A stretch of 64,000 nt of DNA, taken from Allomyces arbusculus. Lineage: Eukaryota; Blastocladiomycota; Blastocladiomycetes; Blastocladiales; Blastocladiaceae. Below the pieces are notes generated by a model. The model made no database searches, was not told the DNA's origin, and saw only the letters and a list, made by a program, of their open reading frames with translations. The stretch covers positions 124,001-188,000 of the forward strand of contig JADHYV010000038.1 in the NCBI GenBank assembly GCA_027604705.1, in the 5' to 3' direction. Both the position numbers and the translations under genes were made by a program. Below, in pieces: positions 21,710-31,528 of the stretch; positions within the stretch are counted from its first letter, which is position 1, and every line of letters starts with the position of its first letter.

Positions 21710-22545
21710 TGTTTTTAAGTATTGAGGGTCCTTCAGTGGTCGTCTGTTGGCATTGGCAGGCCGAGAATCGTTGCCGTTAATCCAGGCGCGCACGTGCTTT
21801 TGTCGTTCTCCTCGGGATTGGTGTTGGATAGTGCTCTGTTGCGATCAATTTGCTGTATCACGTGGAAATGGTTGGCCAGACTGCCAACGGAAAGCGCGTC
21901 GTTGCTCGTCACATCAACCGTCGCCGTGACGGGAACCATGCGACGGCTGCGATGGAAAGTGGAAATAAGCGAGAACCTTACTCATAAGGAATACATGATT
22001 TGACGGACGAAGTGGTATGACGAGAGAAGAGCAGGGGAGATCAGTGCCAGCAATTGCTGAGCGTTACATTTTTCCGTTCAGATATCGTTCGTGCTGTTAA
22101 TGGGTTGATGCATGCTCCCAGCGTCACCCACGTATCAGTGGAGGACCTCAACGAGTGCGCACTGTTGGCCGACGACAGTTGTCGGGAATGTTTCGAGGGG
22201 ACATGTCAGTCATGAGCCGGGCACAGAAACCGAGGAAATGGTGACGCTAATTCTTGCTTTGTGAAAGGAATGGGCATTGTCAGTTTGCGTTTTATTCTTC
22301 GACAGGCGACCCTGCACTCCCCTACACTACAACATGGGGTTGCAACGACATTGCTTAATTCACTGTCGGCACTGTCGTTGATGGCGAAGTCGCAAAGCCA
22401 TAAACGATAGCCGAAAGCATGCCCAGCATGACATAAACGCGTATGCGAATTGGTATTGTTTCTCTGGATCCACGACCCAATATTACACGCCCAAAGTGTA
22501 CTTTCCATCCCCTCCCCCCCACTCGACCTCCCCTTCCCCCGAACG
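21710..22545. other. Intergenic region, no gene seen
   Basis: About 0.8 kb, AT-richer than average, between the decayed gene's start and the 3' end of the endopolyphosphatase gene. No open frame with protein character and no RNA gene recognised. Confidence 0.5.
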
Positions 22546-24198
22546 TCACTCTCGAAACGGCCCCTTGACCTCGCGGAAATGCTGATACTTGACACGGAAC
22601 GCGCGCGCCGCACCTCTTCGCCCACCGTCTCCACCCAATGGGACGACCAGACCGCCGTCCTCCTGCTTCCGTTGCCGCGCGACCGTATCGCCCGACGCCG
22701 CGGCAGCCCACTCGGCCACGGTCAAGTTTTTCATGCCGTAGTCGCGACGCGTCGAGTACTCGAGCACCCACCGCGCGTTGCCGTTGATCGGCGGGTACTT
22801 GCGCTTGTGCTTGCGATGCTTCTTCTTTTTCTTTTTCTTTTTCTTATCCTTCTTCTTCTTCTTCTTCTTGTCCTTCTTGTGCTTCTTTTTCTTCTTGTCG
22901 CCGTGCGGCTTCTTGGGATCAGCCTCGTCCTCGTCGTTCCCGTCGCCCGGCAGCGGCACTCCATCAATCGGCCCGTCGGCCTCATCCTCCCGGATCTGCA
23001 GGTAATATTGCCACCAGCCCCGCAGCACGCGCTTACTCGGGTCCCACTCGAGCACGCGCACTGCCGGCGCATGCACGGGAATCACACTCGGCGCAGCAAA
23101 CACGGGCACGCGCAACTCCAATCCATCCACGACGCCCTTCCTCCTCCCGGGCTCCGCACCATGCTCCACGGCTTTCGCCAAATCCTCCACATCCACGAGC
23201 CCGACTGCGCCCGTGGCCACATCGCGCGCGACAAACAGCGTCGCATCGTCGTTCACGTGCCCGCCAAACATGCCCGCGACATGAGGCGCGTACCGGTCGA
23301 GTGTCGCGAGGACCCGAGTCGCACAGGCCGGCTTGTAATTGGACGCGAGAAACGGCGTGTGCCGCGCGCCGTTTCCTGTGTGGGTGGACGGGGCGGGGCC
23401 CGAGGCGGGCGGGACGTGGCCCATGACGAGCGCGGTGCGGTTCGCGTGCGCGATCAACGAGAGTTGCAGGTCGAGCCAGTCAGCCATGGCGGTACCCGGG
23501 GAGTTGGGCGTGGTGCAGTCGGGCACGCGCGCGTTTTCAGCCATCCAGTAGATGGCGTTCACGTTGATGAGGGCCAGGGTGGGCGCGAGGTCGGCAACGT
23601 ACGCGCCGTTGGAGGCAAAGTCGGCGCGCGCCGAGGCGGTGCGGAGGACAGGGGTAAGGGACGCAGCAAGACGGGGCAGGACGCGGGAGTCGGGTGGCGG
23701 CGCGAGTTGGTTGTGCGGGTGGACGTCTGTCAAGGCCGGTCAGATGAGAATGCGAATCGGTGGAGCGTCGACGGGTGGAGAGGACAATCAGCGCACCGAG
23801 ATTGCCGACGGTCGGGAAGACGGGCGCGGTCGTGGCATTGGCGAGCAGCGCGGCGCACTGCGCGTTGGCCGCGTAGACTTCGGCCTCGGGCCGCAACAGC
23901 TTGTTATCGCGGTCGTGCCTGGGTACCCCGCCTTGATCAGAACACTCCACATCGCACGATGGCATCTTCGACTCGAAATACGTACCGTGCCGTATCGCCC
24001 GACCACAGCACTGCATCCACATTCAACTGCCCGACGAGCTCAATCGCGGCCTTGACCAGCGCCATGGGGGCGTCGCACGGCGACCCGATACGGCCGTACC
24101 GCGCGACCGAGCTCGCCGCGACCGGGTGCAATGGGCGCAACGACCATGGATCGTTGGCGACACCCGCGGCATCAAAGAGCTGCGCGTGGTAAATGGCG

Positions 24199-24234
<36 letters not shown>

Positions 24235-24488
24235 GTGGTGCGCGCATGGCACCATGTATCAGCGTCGGCCGTCGGGTCGTAGTGCGGGTCGAGGTGCAAG
24301 TCCGTGACATGCGCGATGCGCAGGCGTGGCGGCTTGACGGGGGCGGCAGGGTCGTCGTCGACGGTGTCCTGGTCCTCGACGGTGGTCAGCGGATGCGGGC
24401 GTAAATGGAGTGCGACGGCGTCGCCGGCGGATGCGGCGACCAGCGTCGCGACGGCCGTCAGCGCGGCGAGCGCCGTGATCGCGCGCAT
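22546..24488 (-). CDS. Endopolyphosphatase (Ppn1-like, calcineurin-type metallophosphatase)
   Basis: Cuts inorganic polyphosphate inside the chain, in yeast in the vacuole. Three exons, 24488-23986, 23918-23797 and 23726-22546, 601 residues (ATG 24500 would add four). The N-terminus MRAITALAALTAVATLVAASA is a signal peptide or signal anchor. Metal-site motifs in order: HVTDLHLDPHYD (D-x-H), LWSGDTARHDRDNK across intron 1, PTVGNLDVHPHN across intron 2 (GN...D/H), VMGHVPP, and GMFGGHVNDD (GHxx). HDRDNKLLRPEAEVY, NAIYWMAENARVPDC, and C-terminal EYSTRRDYGMKNLTV fit Ppn1 better than acid sphingomyelinase, a sister family. An insert of nearly pure lysine (about 33 residues, 22802-22900) and a run of 11 glutamines are notable. 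Shares a divergent promoter region with the gene at 25121. Confidence 0.87.
24199..24234. repeat. (CTG)n microsatellite encoding poly-Q in the endopolyphosphatase
   Basis: About eleven pure CTG triplets on the plus strand, CAG in the coding sense, giving 11 glutamines between the first and second metal motifs. Confidence 0.9.
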
Positions 24489-25120
24489 GGCTATGGGCAC
24501 CCACTCCGCACGGGTGCGACTGGCTGCTGGCGATGGTGGGACTTGAGAGAGCGTGGATCGATCTTGCTTGCACGGCGCCCGTCAGGAGTGGCAGGGGTTG
24601 CTTGGCAACGGCGTGATCATGGTCGGGTGCTTGTTCTCGCGCGGCCGTCGGTGCGTTCGGTGCTGGTGGTTGGCCGGCCGTTGGTGGGCGCGCTGGCCTG
24701 GCAACGTGTGCGTGACGCGTCCCAAAGAGGAGACAATGGCGCAGAACTGGCGGGCGTAAAGTAATGACATCCGGCGTATTCTATCAGCGCAGAGCGGGCT
24801 GCGCCGTGATCCGCCGTGGCGCGGCGTGGCGCGGAAGGCGCGCGTGCGGTGGGGACATGAAACAGCCTGGCCCCTGGCGCTGGGCAGCGTCTGGAACGGG
24901 CGCCTGTGACGCAAGCCGAGACGCAAGCACCCGAAAATGCGCCTCGTGCCACGCGCCGCTCTTGCTGCCTGCTGGCCGCACGCAAGGCCGACCGCTCCAC
25001 ACTATCGCCGACGCCGTCCATCGTGCTGCTGCCCGCACGCGCCGGCCACCCTGCCCACGACCGCACCACCCCACCAGCGCGCGCGCGACTCGCTGCATTC
25101 TCACCACGGCGCGCGCAACC
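24489..25120. promoter_or_regulatory. Divergent promoter region between endopolyphosphatase and the 25121 gene
   Basis: 0.63 kb between facing-apart start codons. The plus-strand frame of the next gene stays open through most of it (from 24764) but without a good early ATG context. No TATA box found. Confidence 0.4.
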
Positions 25121-28100
25121 ATGTCGACGTCCAGCGGCGCCAGCTCGTCGCCGCCCTCGTCGGCCGCCGTCGCAGCCATTGCCCTGGTCGCCGACGATTC
25201 GGCGCCCGTCGCGCCCTTGCCCGCCAAGACAACCGCAGCAGCACTGCACGATGCTCACGACACCCATGACGACGGCGACCCCGACTCGGCCGCGCCCATT
25301 GCACTTGCCAACGGCGAGCACGACCACGACCACGATGCCGCCGCCACGCCCGCCCCGGCGCTCGACATGGCCACGGCCTCGCTGGCGCTCGAAAATCTCA
25401 CCAACTTGCCCGACGACCTGCACATTGTGTTGCGCCTCGTGCTCGACAATGACGCGTTGCTTCTCCACCTCGCCATGCAGGCCTACCTGCACGCCTCGCA
25501 CTCGCTCCTCCTCGCCGACTGGCTCGCGCAATCGAACCCGGAACACATCCACGCATTGCTCGCGCACGCCGCGCCGGTCCCGCTAGACGCCCTGCCTGCA
25601 CCTGTCGATACGCGCACGTCGCCGCCACCCATTGCCTCGGCCACGGCCGTCTGCCCACCCGTCTCGGGCGCCGACCTCAACGGGTACTGCGCCGACCTGG
25701 CCTCGCCGTTTTTCGCGCAACGACTCGAAGCCGCACTGGTCCACGGTATCGCCTACGCGGCCGCCGGCAATAGCTCCAACCGCGACGATCCGTGGGTCCA
25801 CTGGCACTCCAACTTCCCGGGCCAAATCTCGCTCTGGACGTCCTCGGCCACGCCGCCCGGCGCTCCACCGACCTCATCCACGCGCCTCCTGCACCCGCCG
25901 CGCGCCGCGGGCCTCGCCGCTGTTGGCGCATCATCATTGACGATCCGATATGTCGACGTGGACCCGGTCCGCGCCGACCGCGTCTACAAGGCCGGGGTGC
26001 ACGAGACGCGCGTGGGCACCGCGTTTGTTGAAGACGTGAGTCTCGACACCGACGACGAGCACGAGCACGGCGACGACGACGCGGCGCTCGGGCTCGACGA
26101 CATGCGTGCCGACGCGCGGTACGACCCGGCCGCGCACGGTGGGACCAAGTTGCACCCATTGGCACAGTTTGAGCGCGTCACGCGGCGCGACCCCGTCACG
26201 GGCCCGCTCATGCGGTCGTTCGTGGGCAGCATCGCGTACAACGTGCACGTGCCCCTCGATCATATCGTGCGTGTCACGCTATTGCGCCCGGTCCCGCGCA
26301 AGGCGTCTTCGGACGCGAGCGCGCACCATGATCCGGATGCCGCGTCAACGGATGATGATTCGGAAGACGAAGAGGATGATGAGGACGATTCGGGCCAGGA
26401 GATTCTCGTGTTGGAAACGGCACGTGCGCCGTCATTTTCGGTGCAGGCATTGTGTCCGCTCTCTAAGCACCATTACCTGGCCGAGTGCGACGACTGGACG
26501 GGCGGGATGGCGCGTGCCGCCCGACGGTGGATGATCGTGGCCGAGCGGCATGAACTCGCGTCACTCTTGGCGCTGATCCCGACGCGTGTGCCCGTGCACC
26601 GCCCGCAGGACCGGTTTGTGGCGCCAATTGTCCGGTCGTGGTGGGAGTGGCCCGATTTGGTGCGGACCGTGCACGCCGCTGTCCCCGAGTACGCAAGGTC
26701 GTGTGGCCGATGCGTCTTGCCAACACCGAGCGCATCGCTCTCGTCGAATGCATCATCGACGAGCAAGGCAAGCACCATGGCGTCACCGACGTTGCGCGCG
26801 TCGGCGACGCGGTCGCCGCCACCAGCCATACGGCACGCTAATGGGTCCCGCGCATCGGCATCAAGTGCCGCCGAGTCCGCCAGTGACGTGAGCGGGGCGC
26901 TCCCTTTACCCGGCTCGGTCGCGGACGACGACGACGAGCAGGACGGTACCAAGCCGCTGCCAGTCGCGCTGCACGTTCTTCCCTCCCCGGCACTGCTCGC
27001 CCACGTCCTGCACGACACCGGTGTCCTGCACAACCTGCCACCGTCCCTCCCCATCCCGACCACCCCACTGCACGACGGCCCCACCACGGCCCTCACCACG
27101 ACCTTGTCACCACGCGCGTCGCTCCTGACCGACGCTGTACGGCTCGACATGCCGTCGGCCCTCGCTACCCTGAAACTCGACCTTGGGCACGCGGCCGCGG
27201 CCCGCGCGCGCGCGCAAATTGATTCGGCGCTGCACGCCCGGCGGCAAATCCTGAACGTTCTTTACCTGTACGGTCTGCTCCCGCCGACCGATATGCCGCC
27301 CGAAGCCTTCCACCCGCCGACCGACTTGCTGCATGCTGATTCGCGCACAGTGCCCGCCAAGAACCATTGGCTCGGCACGCTCAAGGCCGTATTCACGTCG
27401 TGTTTCGCAGATTACTTGAATTTCGAGTGCGATCCAGCGACGTTGGGCGAAGTGCTGAATGGGATCGACCCGACACTCGTTCTGCGCCCGAAACCCGTCC
27501 CGCGGGTGTCGGCGCCCGTTTCCCCCGCACCTTCCCCGCCGCCGTCGCGCGGTGGTGCATCGTCCCGCGGTGGGAATAGCGGGCGCGGCGGCGGGATGGC
27601 GCGGTTCGCGTCCTCCCTGCGATCGCAACTGTCCAACGCGACGCACTCGGCACCCCCACTACCACCCCGGCGGCCGGACCCGCCGCAACCGACAATTTCC
27701 GCGGCCCCCAAGCAGTACTTCAGCTTGTGCCGCGCACACGCCGTGGCCACGGACCTTGTCTGGCACTGCTCGCTGTGCCGGCGTTGCGTGTCGATCGACC
27801 ACCACCACTGCCCGACGTGCGCGCAGTGCGTCTACGTGCAGGGCACCTCGTCCCTCCCCCAATTCCGGCCGTCGACGGCGCCCATGCCGCCGCCAGCGCC
27901 CGCCGCGAGCGACGAGTGGGAGGGCGGAAGCAGCGGGCGCGCGTCGGCCGTGCGGTGGGCCCCCGATGCCGCCGATGGCGAGGAGTCGCCGACGCAGCGG
28001 CGCAATTTACGCCGCCTGCGCACGGGCGTGCGCGCGTCCGTGCACTACTTGCCGTGCCCGACGTGCGCGAACACGTCGGCGCTGCCGGCCGTGTTTCGCG

Positions 28101-28507
28101 CGCCGCGCGCCGTGACGGCGTCCGCCGACTCGGATGTGGCCGACGATGCGTTGGGGACGCCGAATGCGTGGTTGGACGCCGACGCCGTGCAGAATTTGTT
28201 GGCGGTCGCGCCACCAGAGACAGTCGATGATGTGGTCGCGCGTGCGCAGGCCGCGGTGGCGCGATTGGTGGTTGGTGTGGATGGGTGGATCAGGGAGGAG
28301 GTGGCGGACGGCGAGTCGACGGATGAAGACGAGGACGACGAGGGGTTTGTGGATGACGAGGACGGGGATCTGCACGGGCATCCGGAGGACGAGTTCTTGG
28401 ATGATCGGTCGGACGAGATCACGGACGCCGGTGAGTTGACGGATGAAGAGTATGTGAGCGATCCGGCCGTGCGTGCGTTGCGGAGTAAGACGTTCCGGCT
28501 TGGGTGA
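25121..28507 (+). CDS. Large protein of unknown function with Cys/His cluster near the C-terminus
   Basis: Single exon of 1128 residues from ATG 25121 (ACCATGTCG context); an in-frame ATG-less or poor-context extension back to 24764 is open but unlikely. Layout: Ala/Asp/His-rich N-terminus (1-85); helical block SLALENLTNLPDDLHIVLRL to about 170; a conserved-looking middle with PWVHWHSNFPGQISLW, VYKAGVHETRVG and QFERVTRRDPVTGPLMRSF; an acidic insert; KHHYLAECDDWTGGMARAAR and IVRSWWEWPDLVRTVH; HWLGTLKAVFTSCFADYLNF; then a Cys/His cluster HCSLCRRCVSIDHHHCPTC plus CAQC and, 120 residues later, LPCPTCAN, which could form zinc knuckles. The C-terminus is very acidic. I recognise no named family. 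Uninterrupted coding over 3.4 kb and codon bias typical of its neighbours make it a real gene. Confidence 0.75.
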   Translation: MSTSSGASSSPPSSAAVAAIALVADDSAPVAPLPAKTTAAALHDAHDTHDDGDPDSAAPIALANGEHDHDHDAAATPAPALDMATASLALENLTNLPDDLHIVLRLVLDNDALLLHLAMQAYLHASHSLLLADWLAQSNPEHIHALLAHAAPVPLDALPAPVDTRTSPPPIASATAVCPPVSGADLNGYCADLASPFFAQRLEAALVHGIAYAAAGNSSNRDDPWVHWHSNFPGQISLWTSSATPPGAPPTSSTRLLHPPRAAGLAAVGASSLTIRYVDVDPVRADRVYKAGVHETRVGTAFVEDVSLDTDDEHEHGDDDAALGLDDMRADARYDPAAHGGTKLHPLAQFERVTRRDPVTGPLMRSFVGSIAYNVHVPLDHIVRVTLLRPVPRKASSDASAHHDPDAASTDDDSEDEEDDEDDSGQEILVLETARAPSFSVQALCPLSKHHYLAECDDWTGGMARAARRWMIVAERHELASLLALIPTRVPVHRPQDRFVAPIVRSWWEWPDLVRTVHAAVPEYARSCGRCVLPTPSASLSSNASSTSKASTMASPTLRASATRSPPPAIRHANGSRASASSAAESASDVSGALPLPGSVADDDDEQDGTKPLPVALHVLPSPALLAHVLHDTGVLHNLPPSLPIPTTPLHDGPTTALTTTLSPRASLLTDAVRLDMPSALATLKLDLGHAAAARARAQIDSALHARRQILNVLYLYGLLPPTDMPPEAFHPPTDLLHADSRTVPAKNHWLGTLKAVFTSCFADYLNFECDPATLGEVLNGIDPTLVLRPKPVPRVSAPVSPAPSPPPSRGGASSRGGNSGRGGGMARFASSLRSQLSNATHSAPPLPPRRPDPPQPTISAAPKQYFSLCRAHAVATDLVWHCSLCRRCVSIDHHHCPTCAQCVYVQGTSSLPQFRPSTAPMPPPAPAASDEWEGGSSGRASAVRWAPDAADGEESPTQRRNLRRLRTGVRASVHYLPCPTCANTSALPAVFRAPRAVTASADSDVADDALGTPNAWLDADAVQNLLAVAPPETVDDVVARAQAAVARLVVGVDGWIREEVADGESTDEDEDDEGFVDDEDGDLHGHPEDEFLDDRSDEITDAGELTDEEYVSDPAVRALRSKTFRLG

Positions 28508-29413
28508 AGTGGAGCGGTGTGTCGTTGTTTTTTGGTTTGCAATTTTGGGCTCTATCCTCGTAGATTCAAGACGGCGGTGGTGATGGTGCTGCTCTCCACC
28601 CCTCTCTTTTGCTTTTGAATTTTGTTTGGTGCTGGCGCACTTCTTTTGCTTCTCTGCTTCTGTTTTTTTGTCGCGACTTGGTTCTGTCTGTGCATCCCCA
28701 TCTCCTTCTCGCGCTCGTCATCGCTTGATATATCCGAATGTTTTGGGCGCTGCTCGGTTGTCGGGAGTGCTTCAAGGATCGACGTCGGTCGTGTCCAGCT
28801 GGACGGCGTGGAGGACATCTCGGTTCAGTTACGCGACACGGCGATGCAATTGTGCCGTCATCTGTTTTGCATCGAGCCGGCACAGCTCGCCACGGCAGTG
28901 CGCGAAGCGATCGCGCGCGGCGTGCCGATCGCCCCGTCCATGAGCGCTACCTGGTGCCGCAATGCTGACGTGCTGAACGGCCACGAGGGGCGGCGCCATG
29001 TCGAGAGCTTGATAGGTGTCCTGAGCGGGGAGGGCGAACCACCGACACGAGCGACAAGACGACCGACAAGGCCAGCAAACGAACGGCGAGCACACTTGTA
29101 TATTTTGGAAATGGTCGAAAAATAACGGATACCAGAACACGGCGCAGTCCCTAATCGGCGCCCAACATCACTAAACAACACGAGCAACTATCACAACCGC
29201 GTCTTGACGCCCATCACGACAGCGTCACGTCGAGACTGGCCTGCGCACGGCGGTGAGCCGTCGACCTAACAACCGCACGGGCCCGTATCAGTCTCCCGCT
29301 CCTCCACCGCGCCAATAGGTTGAAAAAATGACCGACGCACCGTGATGCGTGTCTCGGTCAGCGTCGGGCGCAGCAACCACCAACCACCGACGATATCGTC
29401 GACGAGAAGCGAC
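28508..29413. other. Convergent intergenic region, no gene seen
   Basis: About 0.9 kb. T-rich directly after the 28507 stop (probable 3' UTR). A plus frame of 167 codons at 28622 starts in a T-rich hydrophobic stretch and has no domain; I treat it as chance. Confidence 0.45.
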
Positions 29414-29569
29414 TTATGCGGCAAGCCACTTGCCCCAGGTATGGAACGCGTAGATCGACCCGGCAAAAACGGCGGCCGAGAGGCCAATCGACAGGTTGCC
29501 GGGAATGTTTTCGGGGGCCAGCAGGTGGTACTGGATCTTTTGCATGAGGGTCGGTTCCTTGCGCTGCAT
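29414..29569 (-). CDS. Small single-pass membrane protein, possibly mitochondrial
   Basis: 51 residues from ATG 29569 (MQRKEPTLMQKIQYHLL) to TAA; an alternative start gives 67 residues. A short basic N-terminus is followed by LLAPENIPGNLSIGLS and one hydrophobic segment of about 18 residues (SIGLSAAVFAGSIYAFH), then WGKWLAA at the end. Small basic proteins with a single membrane span near the C-terminus are typical of mitochondrial outer- or inner-membrane accessory subunits (Tom5/Tom7, respiratory-complex small subunits), but I cannot match it to one of them. It faces away from the gene at 29897, in a compact divergent pair. The pattern of hydrophobicity, not homology, supports this call. 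Confidence 0.5.
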   Translation of the reverse strand: MQRKEPTLMQKIQYHLLAPENIPGNLSIGLSAAVFAGSIYAFHTWGKWLAA

Positions 29570-29896
29570 CTTGGGATTTGGGCGGGTGGACAAGGTCGAA
29601 GCGGGCGTGTGCGGCAAGTTGCAGACGGTTGGTGGTGCTCGTGGCGGCGTGGATTCGAAAGCTCGACGACAACGGCAACGACGATGAGATGAGCGGCAGA
29701 AACGACGAAAACAGCGGTTGGAGAGGAGGCACGTGGGTCTGACGAGCTAGTGACGCGGACACCACCGTGGACCGCGGCGATGTCACTTTGACCTTGCTTT
29801 CGCTTGCTTTCTGGCGTGGCGCTGATCTCGACCGGCATCCACCGTCTCTTGAATCGACCCCGACTCGCCGCAACCTCCCGCACGCCGAGCTCAACC
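29570..29896. promoter_or_regulatory. Short divergent promoter region
   Basis: 327 bases between the start codons of the small membrane protein (-) and the SARNP-motif gene (+). No obvious TATA element. Presumably a shared promoter. Confidence 0.4.
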
Positions 29897-30745
29897 ATGT
29901 CGACCACCTCTGCCACCGCCGCTGCCACGTCCACCGAGCCCGCGAGCACCACGCCGTCCCCCGTCCCCCCGGCCGCGGCGTCGTTCCCGGACCTGCCAAC
30001 TTACGCGGCGCACCCCGTCTACGCGTCGCTGATCGCGCGCATCCGACGCGCCGAGAAATTCGGGTTGTCCGTGGCCGACGACGACCGGCACTTGTATCGC
30101 GCGTTCAAGTTCGGCACATACACGGACGCGAAACCGGAACCTGCCGCGGCCAAGGCGGCGGCGACGCCGGCCAAGGCAAAGGGCAAGGCGACGCCGAGCA
30201 GTTCACCAGCGCCGGCAAAGGCGGAGACGGAGCCAGGCGAGGTGACGTCGACAGGCCGCCGTGGCGGGCGCCGGAGTCGAGTGTCGTCGACGAGTGCTGC
30301 TGCCAAGCGTACGTTCTTATTTGTTCTAAATCATATACGGGATTGAAACTGACCGGATGCGTGGGATGATTCAGTTGCGTCGGGCATTCTTGACCAGGGC
30401 AAGACGGCCGTCGATTCGGTGCAGAGCGGCCGCGTGAGCAAGCGTAGTGCAGCGTCGGCCAAGTCCACGGCGGCGGCGACTGCCAATGCCGCGGCCAGCA
30501 AGCCGGCAGCGACCCCGGCAAGTTTGCTTACGAGTTTGACCGACGAGGTACGCTTTCTCCACCCGACTTTTACTACGGATCAAGATGAACCAGTTGGTTG
30601 ACGTCGGTTATTCGCAAATGTGCAGGAAAAGCTTGAGTGGCTGCGGCGCGGCCGCAAGTTCCAAGTTCAGTCGGCCGACATGACGGCGCTTGAGGCGTGG
30701 TACACGAGCAAGTACGGTGGCGAGAACGGCACGTCGTCGGTGTAG
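29897..30745 (+). CDS. Small basic protein with Tho1/SARNP-like RAxKFG motifs
   Basis: Three exons, 29897-30308, 30375-30547 and 30626-30745, with donors GTACGT and GTACGC and CAG acceptors; 234 residues, phases consistent. After an Ala/Thr/Ser/Pro-rich N-terminus comes YASLIARIRRAEKFGLSVAD followed by LYRAFKFGTYTD. Two R-A-x-K-F-G units in close order resemble the RAxRFG repeats with which Tho1/SARNP (CIP29) proteins contact the DEAD-box helicase UAP56/Sub2 in mRNA export. The usual N-terminal SAP domain is not visible. The middle is Ala/Lys-rich; exon 3 encodes EKLEWLRRGRKFQVQSADM and YTSKYGGENG. The link to mRNA export is a motif-based inference only; it may simply be an unknown basic nuclear protein. 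Confidence 0.6.
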
Positions 30746-31046
30746 GTGGGAGGGATGGGAAACGGTGTGCGTAGGAGGAGAGAGCGGGTGTGGGTTGTAA
30801 CTCTTGTAGGGTCCTTCTTGCATCGCAAGCAAGAGGTGCGTCCGGTGCGTGGATGGGGATGGGGTCGGCCGGGGGAGGACTGCCGAGGAGCGGGGCGCGC
30901 GAGGTGCACCCATACAATTTTTTTTTTTGTGGGTTGAGCGTGGGCTGCGCATGGCACGGCATCAGGGAGACCAAAGCAGCATAGATCACACGGAAATTCG
31001 ACTATATAAACGCTAGGACAGGACGCAAATATTGCGACGACGAGAT
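30746..31046. other. Convergent spacer
   Basis: 301 bases between two stop codons facing each other, containing a T9-10 tract (about 30919-30928) and ACTATATAAACG near 31003, probably 3' processing signals. No gene. Confidence 0.45.
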
Positions 31047-31528
31047 TTACTGCTCGCCTGGGAAATCGCGCAGGATGTGCACGCCCTTGGGCGCGCGTGC
31101 AGGCGTGCTCGCCGGTGGTGTGTTGGCGGCCCTCTCGGCCGCGGCAAAGTAGCGCTCGACCTTTTCGGTGTTGACGGTCCAGACGTAGTTGGTGCGCGTG
31201 GTCTTGCCGGCCTTGATCTTGCTGGCAGCGTTGTCGGCCGGGGTCGAGGAAGAGAAGGCAGAGGCGGCAGAGGTAGCGGGGCGGGCGCGGATCAGGTCCT
31301 TGCGCTTGAGGTCCTTCAGCAGCTGCTGCTTCATGTAAGTCTTGGTTGGGATGGTCTCGCCCTTGACGGCCTGGAAGAGGGCCTCGACGTTGAGCGGGCC
31401 GCGCTTCAGGAGCGTCGTGAGGACTGGAGGGGGTTGTGGTCGCCGGGTCGGGTCAGCGATGTGGGGTCGAGCGAAGGCTGCGGCGCAAGGGGGCGGGACT
31501 GACCTTGCTTTGCTGGGCCGACGGACAT
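31047..31528 (-). CDS. Small protein with winged-helix-like segment, unknown function
   Basis: Two exons, 31528-31504 (MSVGPAKQ plus one base, donor GTCAGT) and 31423-31047, 133 residues. The tiny first exon and short first intron mirror those of S-adenosylhomocysteinase in this window. The N-terminal half, VLTTLLKRGPLNVEALFQAV, TKTYMKQQLLKDLKRKDLIR, followed after a Ser/Ala linker by NYVWTVNTEKVERYFA, has the helix-helix-helix-wing rhythm of a winged helix such as is found in small ribosomal or mitochondrial ribosomal proteins. The C-terminus ends APKGVHILRDFPGEQ. I cannot name the family; a mitoribosomal subunit is one possibility and is only a guess from size and basic charge. Confidence 0.6.

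Noticed and set aside
22450-24192. 580-codon plus-strand frame opposite the endopolyphosphatase
   Set aside because: Antisense shadow; the minus strand has all metal-site motifs and good splice sites.
22546-24488. Acid sphingomyelinase-like phosphodiesterase
   Set aside because: The fold is shared, but the HDxDN after the GD motif, the PHN after GN-D, the EYST...YG.K.LTV end and the Lys-rich insert fit Ppn1 better.
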